From: Methanomassiliicoccus sp.
GTDB taxonomy: Archaea > Thermoplasmatota > Thermoplasmata > Methanomassiliicoccales > Methanomassiliicoccaceae
DNA length: 64,000 bases
Assembly: GCA_016109435.1 (NCBI GenBank)
Contig: JAEILR010000018.1
Coordinates: forward strand, 1-64,000
Direction: 5' to 3'
Part shown: piece after piece, positions 61,279 through 64,000 of the stretch
How positions within the stretch are numbered: the first letter of the stretch is position 1
How the letters are laid out: each line of letters opens with the position of its first letter
Notes under the pieces: model-generated
Databases searched by the model: none
What the model was told of the DNA's origin: nothing
The model's input: the letters and a program-made list of their open reading frames with translations, nothing else
Made by a program: the position numbers and the translations under genes

Positions 61279-62979
61279 ATGAAGACCCTTTACATTCATT
61301 CTGATTATCTGGAGTACACTGTCAAGAAGTCCACCCCCGTCGCCGAGCAGATCACCGAGGAGCAGAAGCAGGGGCGCTGGGAGGAGGTCCTGATCGATTT
61401 CATCAGCGTGGAGAAGCAGGACGAGGAGAACCCTGAGGCGGTGGCCCGGAAGGCCACCGACGACCTCCTGGACGTGGCCAAGAAGGTGAAGGCGGAGAGG
61501 ATCGTGTTGTATCCATACGCTCACCTATCCTCTTCCCTGTCCTCCCCGGACGTGGGAAAGAAGATGCTCCGCACCATGGAGGCCATGCTCCAGGGGGCGG
61601 GGCTGGAGGTCCACCGGGCGCCTTTCGGATGGTACAAGGCGTTCAAGATGAGCTGCAAGGGGCATCCGCTTTCGGAACTGTCCCGAGAGATCAGGATAGC
61701 CGGTAAGAAGGCTGAGGTCGAGGACATCGATCCGGCCGCGCTGCTAAGGCAGATATCCAAGACCAGGCTGAGCAAGGGCGACCTGAAGGACAACGACCAC
61801 CGCATCCTGGGGCAGAAGCTGGACCTGTTCAGCTTCTACGACGTCGCCCCGGGCATGGTGTTCTGGCACCCCAAGGGCATGGCCATAAGGAACGCTCTGA
61901 TCGAGATGTCCCGGGAGGAGCATCGCCGTGCGGGGTATCGCGAGATCAGAACCCCCCAGGTCATGAGCGACATCCTGTGGAAGGTCTCCGGGCACTGGGG
62001 CCACTACAAGGATAACATCTTTCTCACCAACTACGACGACCGCCAGTTCGCGGTGAAGCCGATGAACTGCCCCGGCGGCATCCTGGTGTTCAAGAGCAGG
62101 GATCGCAGCTACCGTGAACTGCCCCTGAGGGTGCTGGAGTATGGCGACGTCCACCGCGTAGAGTTGTCCGGCGTCCTGTCCGGCCTGTTCAGGGTCATCC
62201 AGTTCACCCAGGACGACGCCCACATCTACTGCACCGAGGAATCCCTGGAATCGGAGATCGTGGGGGTGATGGCCCTGGTCGACCGCTTCTACAAGCTGTT
62301 CGGGTTCCAGTACCGCATGGAGCTGTCGACCAGGCCGGATAACGCCATGGGCGACCCGGCGCTGTGGGAGCGGGCGGAAGAGGCGCTGCGCAAGGCCCTC
62401 GATGAGCGGAAGGTAAAGTACGAGGTCAACGCCGGGGACGGCGCGTTCTACGGTCCCAAGATCGACTTCAAGATCAAGGACTCCTTAGGCCGGGAGTGGC
62501 AGACCGCTACCATCCAGCTGGACTTCCAGATGCCCGAGCGGTTCCAGCTGGAGTACGCCGGTGACGACGGGAAGATGCACCGGCCGATCATGCTGCACCG
62601 CACCGTATACGGCTCCCTGGAGCGGTTCATGGGCATCCTGCTGGAACACCTCAACGGCAACCTGCCGCTGTGGCTCGCTCCGGTCCAGCTGCGGGTGATC
62701 TCCTTCAAGGACGACAACGCCAAGACCGCCCAGGCGGTCCACGACCGGCTGTTCGACCTGGGCTACCGGGTGGAGCTGGACCTGAGCTACGGGACGGTGG
62801 AGGGGAAGATCAGGGACGCCGAGCTGCAGAAGATACCGTACATCATCGTGATCGGGGACAAGGAGGAGCAGAACGACACCCTGGCCATAAGGCGGCACGG
62901 GACCAAGGCTCCCCGGTACGGCGTCAAGTTCGACGACTTCGCCATACAGCTGGCCGAGGAGATCGAGCACAGGCGCTAG
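61279..62979 (+). CDS. thrS: Threonyl-tRNA synthetase, archaeal type
   Basis: Charges tRNA-Thr. The 566-residue class II synthetase has the archaeal N-terminal editing domain (KTLYIHSDYLEYTV..., D-aminoacyl-tRNA-deacylase-like) rather than the bacterial TGS/SAD editing region. The catalytic core has the Zn-binding Cys in MNCPGGI, a second ligand in FTQDDAHIYC and a third in MLHRTVYGSLERF. The anticodon-binding domain closes the protein (PVQLRVISFKDDN...RHG). The start at 61279 follows the TATA box; an upstream in-frame extension is non-coding leader. It is about 50 residues shorter than many archaeal ThrRS. Confidence 0.95.
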   Translation: MKTLYIHSDYLEYTVKKSTPVAEQITEEQKQGRWEEVLIDFISVEKQDEENPEAVARKATDDLLDVAKKVKAERIVLYPYAHLSSSLSSPDVGKKMLRTMEAMLQGAGLEVHRAPFGWYKAFKMSCKGHPLSELSREIRIAGKKAEVEDIDPAALLRQISKTRLSKGDLKDNDHRILGQKLDLFSFYDVAPGMVFWHPKGMAIRNALIEMSREEHRRAGYREIRTPQVMSDILWKVSGHWGHYKDNIFLTNYDDRQFAVKPMNCPGGILVFKSRDRSYRELPLRVLEYGDVHRVELSGVLSGLFRVIQFTQDDAHIYCTEESLESEIVGVMALVDRFYKLFGFQYRMELSTRPDNAMGDPALWERAEEALRKALDERKVKYEVNAGDGAFYGPKIDFKIKDSLGREWQTATIQLDFQMPERFQLEYAGDDGKMHRPIMLHRTVYGSLERFMGILLEHLNGNLPLWLAPVQLRVISFKDDNAKTAQAVHDRLFDLGYRVELDLSYGTVEGKIRDAELQKIPYIIVIGDKEEQNDTLAIRRHGTKAPRYGVKFDDFAIQLAEEIEHRR

Positions 62980-63075
62980 GCGGGGACGGGCCACCGGTCT
63001 TCCACACTGGCGGCCAGAAGGCCGCCAGTACTTTTATCGTTCAGGATTGGACAATGATTAGTCCGGTGTACTGAC

Positions 63076-63483
63076 ATGAGCGCCTACCAAGACACTCTGG
63101 ACGATATCAAGGAGACCATGGGCATCGTACCCGGCTTCATGAAAGCTCTACCCGAGGACGTGCTGGTCAACGACTGGGGCCTGATGAAGAAGTACCAGTT
63201 CGGGGAGTCGGTCATCCCCGCCAAGTACCGGGAGATGATCGGGCTGGCCATCGCCGCCAACCTCAAGTGCCCGTACTGTCAGGCCATGCACCTGAACATG
63301 GCCAAGGGATACGGGGCCACGGAAGAGGAGCTTTCGGAACTGAGCTTCATGGCCAGCTTCACATCGAGATGGAGCGCCATGATCCATGCCCAGAACTACG
63401 ACCTGGACAAGTTCACGGAGGAGAGCGGGAAGATAGGGGAGCACCTGGGAAAGAAGGAAAAGCTCGTCCAGACCCTGCTGTGA
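63076..63483 (+). CDS. AhpD-like carboxymuconolactone decarboxylase-family protein
   Basis: A 135-residue all-helical protein of the CMD/AhpD superfamily. The redox motif CPYCQAMH (about residues 67-74, E-x-x-C-x-x-C-x-x-x-H-type) is present, with the usual N-terminal helices. AhpD-like proteins have alkylhydroperoxidase or disulfide-relay activity; the CxxC and His support that. The TATA-like TACTTTTATC (about 63029-63038) lies ~40 bp upstream. Confidence 0.9.
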   Translation: MSAYQDTLDDIKETMGIVPGFMKALPEDVLVNDWGLMKKYQFGESVIPAKYREMIGLAIAANLKCPYCQAMHLNMAKGYGATEEELSELSFMASFTSRWSAMIHAQNYDLDKFTEESGKIGEHLGKKEKLVQTLL

Positions 63484-63521
63484 GGCCGCCGGGAGGGACG
63501 CGGCCGGGGGACCTCGGAGGA

Positions 63522-64000
63522 CTACCTCGTCGAGCGCACCAGTTCGGCGATGGCGTCCCCGGCCTCCTTGGTGCTGAGGCTCCCTCCCATGTCCGCGGTG
63601 ACCATGCGGTGCCTCATCGCCATCTTGACCGACCACTCGATCATCTTCCCGAGGTCCGGACGGCCAAGCTGATCGATCATCATCTTGCCCGCCAGGACCG
63701 CGGCGATGGGGTTCGCCTTTCCCTTTCCGGCGATGTCCGGGGCGGAGCCGTGCACCGGCTCGAACATGCTGACCCCGTTGGGGTTGATGTTCCCTGACGC
63801 CGCAACGCCCAGCCCCCCCATGATCTCCGCCCCCAGGTCGGTCAGGATGTCTCCGAACATGTTGGGGCAGGCCACGATGCCGAACCGCTCCGGCGCCCGC
63901 ACCAGGGCCATGGCCATGGCATCCACGTACATGTACTCGACCGCGATGCCGTGATGCTTGGACCGCGCGTCGAACACCTCCCGCCACAGGCCGTAAAGGG
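63522..64000 (-). CDS. Isocitrate/isopropylmalate dehydrogenase-family protein, C-terminal part
   Basis: The 3' part of a beta-decarboxylating dehydrogenase gene that runs off the window (its start lies beyond 64000). The C-terminal ~155 residues contain NMFGDILTDLGAEIMGGLGVAASGNINP and SMFEPVHGSAPDIAGKGKANP, typical of 3-isopropylmalate, homoisocitrate, tartrate or D-malate dehydrogenases. Substrate cannot be fixed without the N-terminus; isopropylmalate dehydrogenase is the commonest reading in archaea. Confidence 0.9.
   Translation of the reverse strand, partial: LYGLWREVFDARSKHHGIAVEYMYVDAMAMALVRAPERFGIVACPNMFGDILTDLGAEIMGGLGVAASGNINPNGVSMFEPVHGSAPDIAGKGKANPIAAVLAGKMMIDQLGRPDLGKMIEWSVKMAMRHRMVTADMGGSLSTKEAGDAIAELVRSTR

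Noticed and set aside
14701-62979. In-frame TAG as pyrrolysine, since Methanomassiliicoccales-like archaea can use it
   Set aside because: TAG serves as an ordinary stop in several clear genes here (for example the Roadblock gene, argJ and thrS), and no gene continues in a conserved way past it.

Overview
This window is a gene-dense, GC-rich stretch of an archaeal chromosome. The archaeal signature genes are riboflavin synthase of the archaeal type (RibC), the archaeal FAD synthetase RibL, ABCE1/Rli1, archaeal-type ThrRS, the ThiD-ThiN fusion, archaeal FtsZ, a two-gene Amt/GlnK unit and an A-type flavoprotein (FprA) of the methanogen type. Promoters have archaeal TATA boxes, often about 25 bp ahead of the start codon, which suggests frequent leaderless or short-leader mRNAs. 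High GC, abundant GTG starts and a bacterial-type MetK fit a Thermoplasmata/Methanomassiliicoccales-like euryarchaeon. That placement is an inference: no rRNA or methanogenesis gene lies in the window.

Layout. 0-9 kb: glyA, a SHOCT-type small protein, a phosphoglucose/phosphomannose isomerase, the tightly overlapped riboflavin/FAD operon ribB-ribL-ribC-ribH, two paralogous zinc-ribbon/TM microproteins, an NmrA-like oxidoreductase and an alanine/aspartate-type aminotransferase with a long structured leader. 9-21 kb: an acetate-transporter-like membrane protein, a PUA/PAPS-reductase/ferredoxin fusion, ftsZ, a helical repeat-like protein, a Roadblock protein, a PHP phosphoesterase overlapping metG, a 50-bp tandem repeat between divergent metG and ABCE1, and DedA. 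21-36 kb: fprA, a giant 15-domain FN3 surface protein, bacterial-type metK divergent from an HTH-CBS regulator, a second PHP protein, a disulfide reductase, amt-glnK, a CrtI-like flavoprotein and another surface protein.

36.5-39.8 kb is an accessory patch with lower GC. It holds a PD-(D/E)XK-like protein, a zinc-ribbon membrane protein and a truncated ORF. Part of it is bracketed by tRNA-Arg(CCT) and a degenerate tRNA 3'-end copy, as expected of an integrated element. 39.8-46 kb: FKBP, tRNA-Thr(TGT), a methyltransferase, an aminotransferase-cupin pair, a surface protein, a LysE exporter and an ACT-like protein. 46.5-54.6 kb: an arginine biosynthesis region, argC-argJ-argB-argD (minus) divergent from argG-argH (plus), lacking only argF for the route from glutamate to arginine; a receiver-only protein with Asp57 replaced by Glu lies beside it. 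55-64 kb: thiDN followed by a GT4-VTT-GT4-PAP2 membrane/glycolipid cluster, a membrane-anchored FKBP divergent from thrS, an AhpD-like protein and a truncated isopropylmalate-dehydrogenase-family gene.

The strongest leads are the divergent metK/HTH-CBS pair (a candidate adenosyl-ligand-sensing circuit), the tRNA-bounded mini-element, the receiver lacking its phospho-acceptor Asp, the PUA-PAPS reductase-ferredoxin fusion and the GT4/VTT/PAP2 module.
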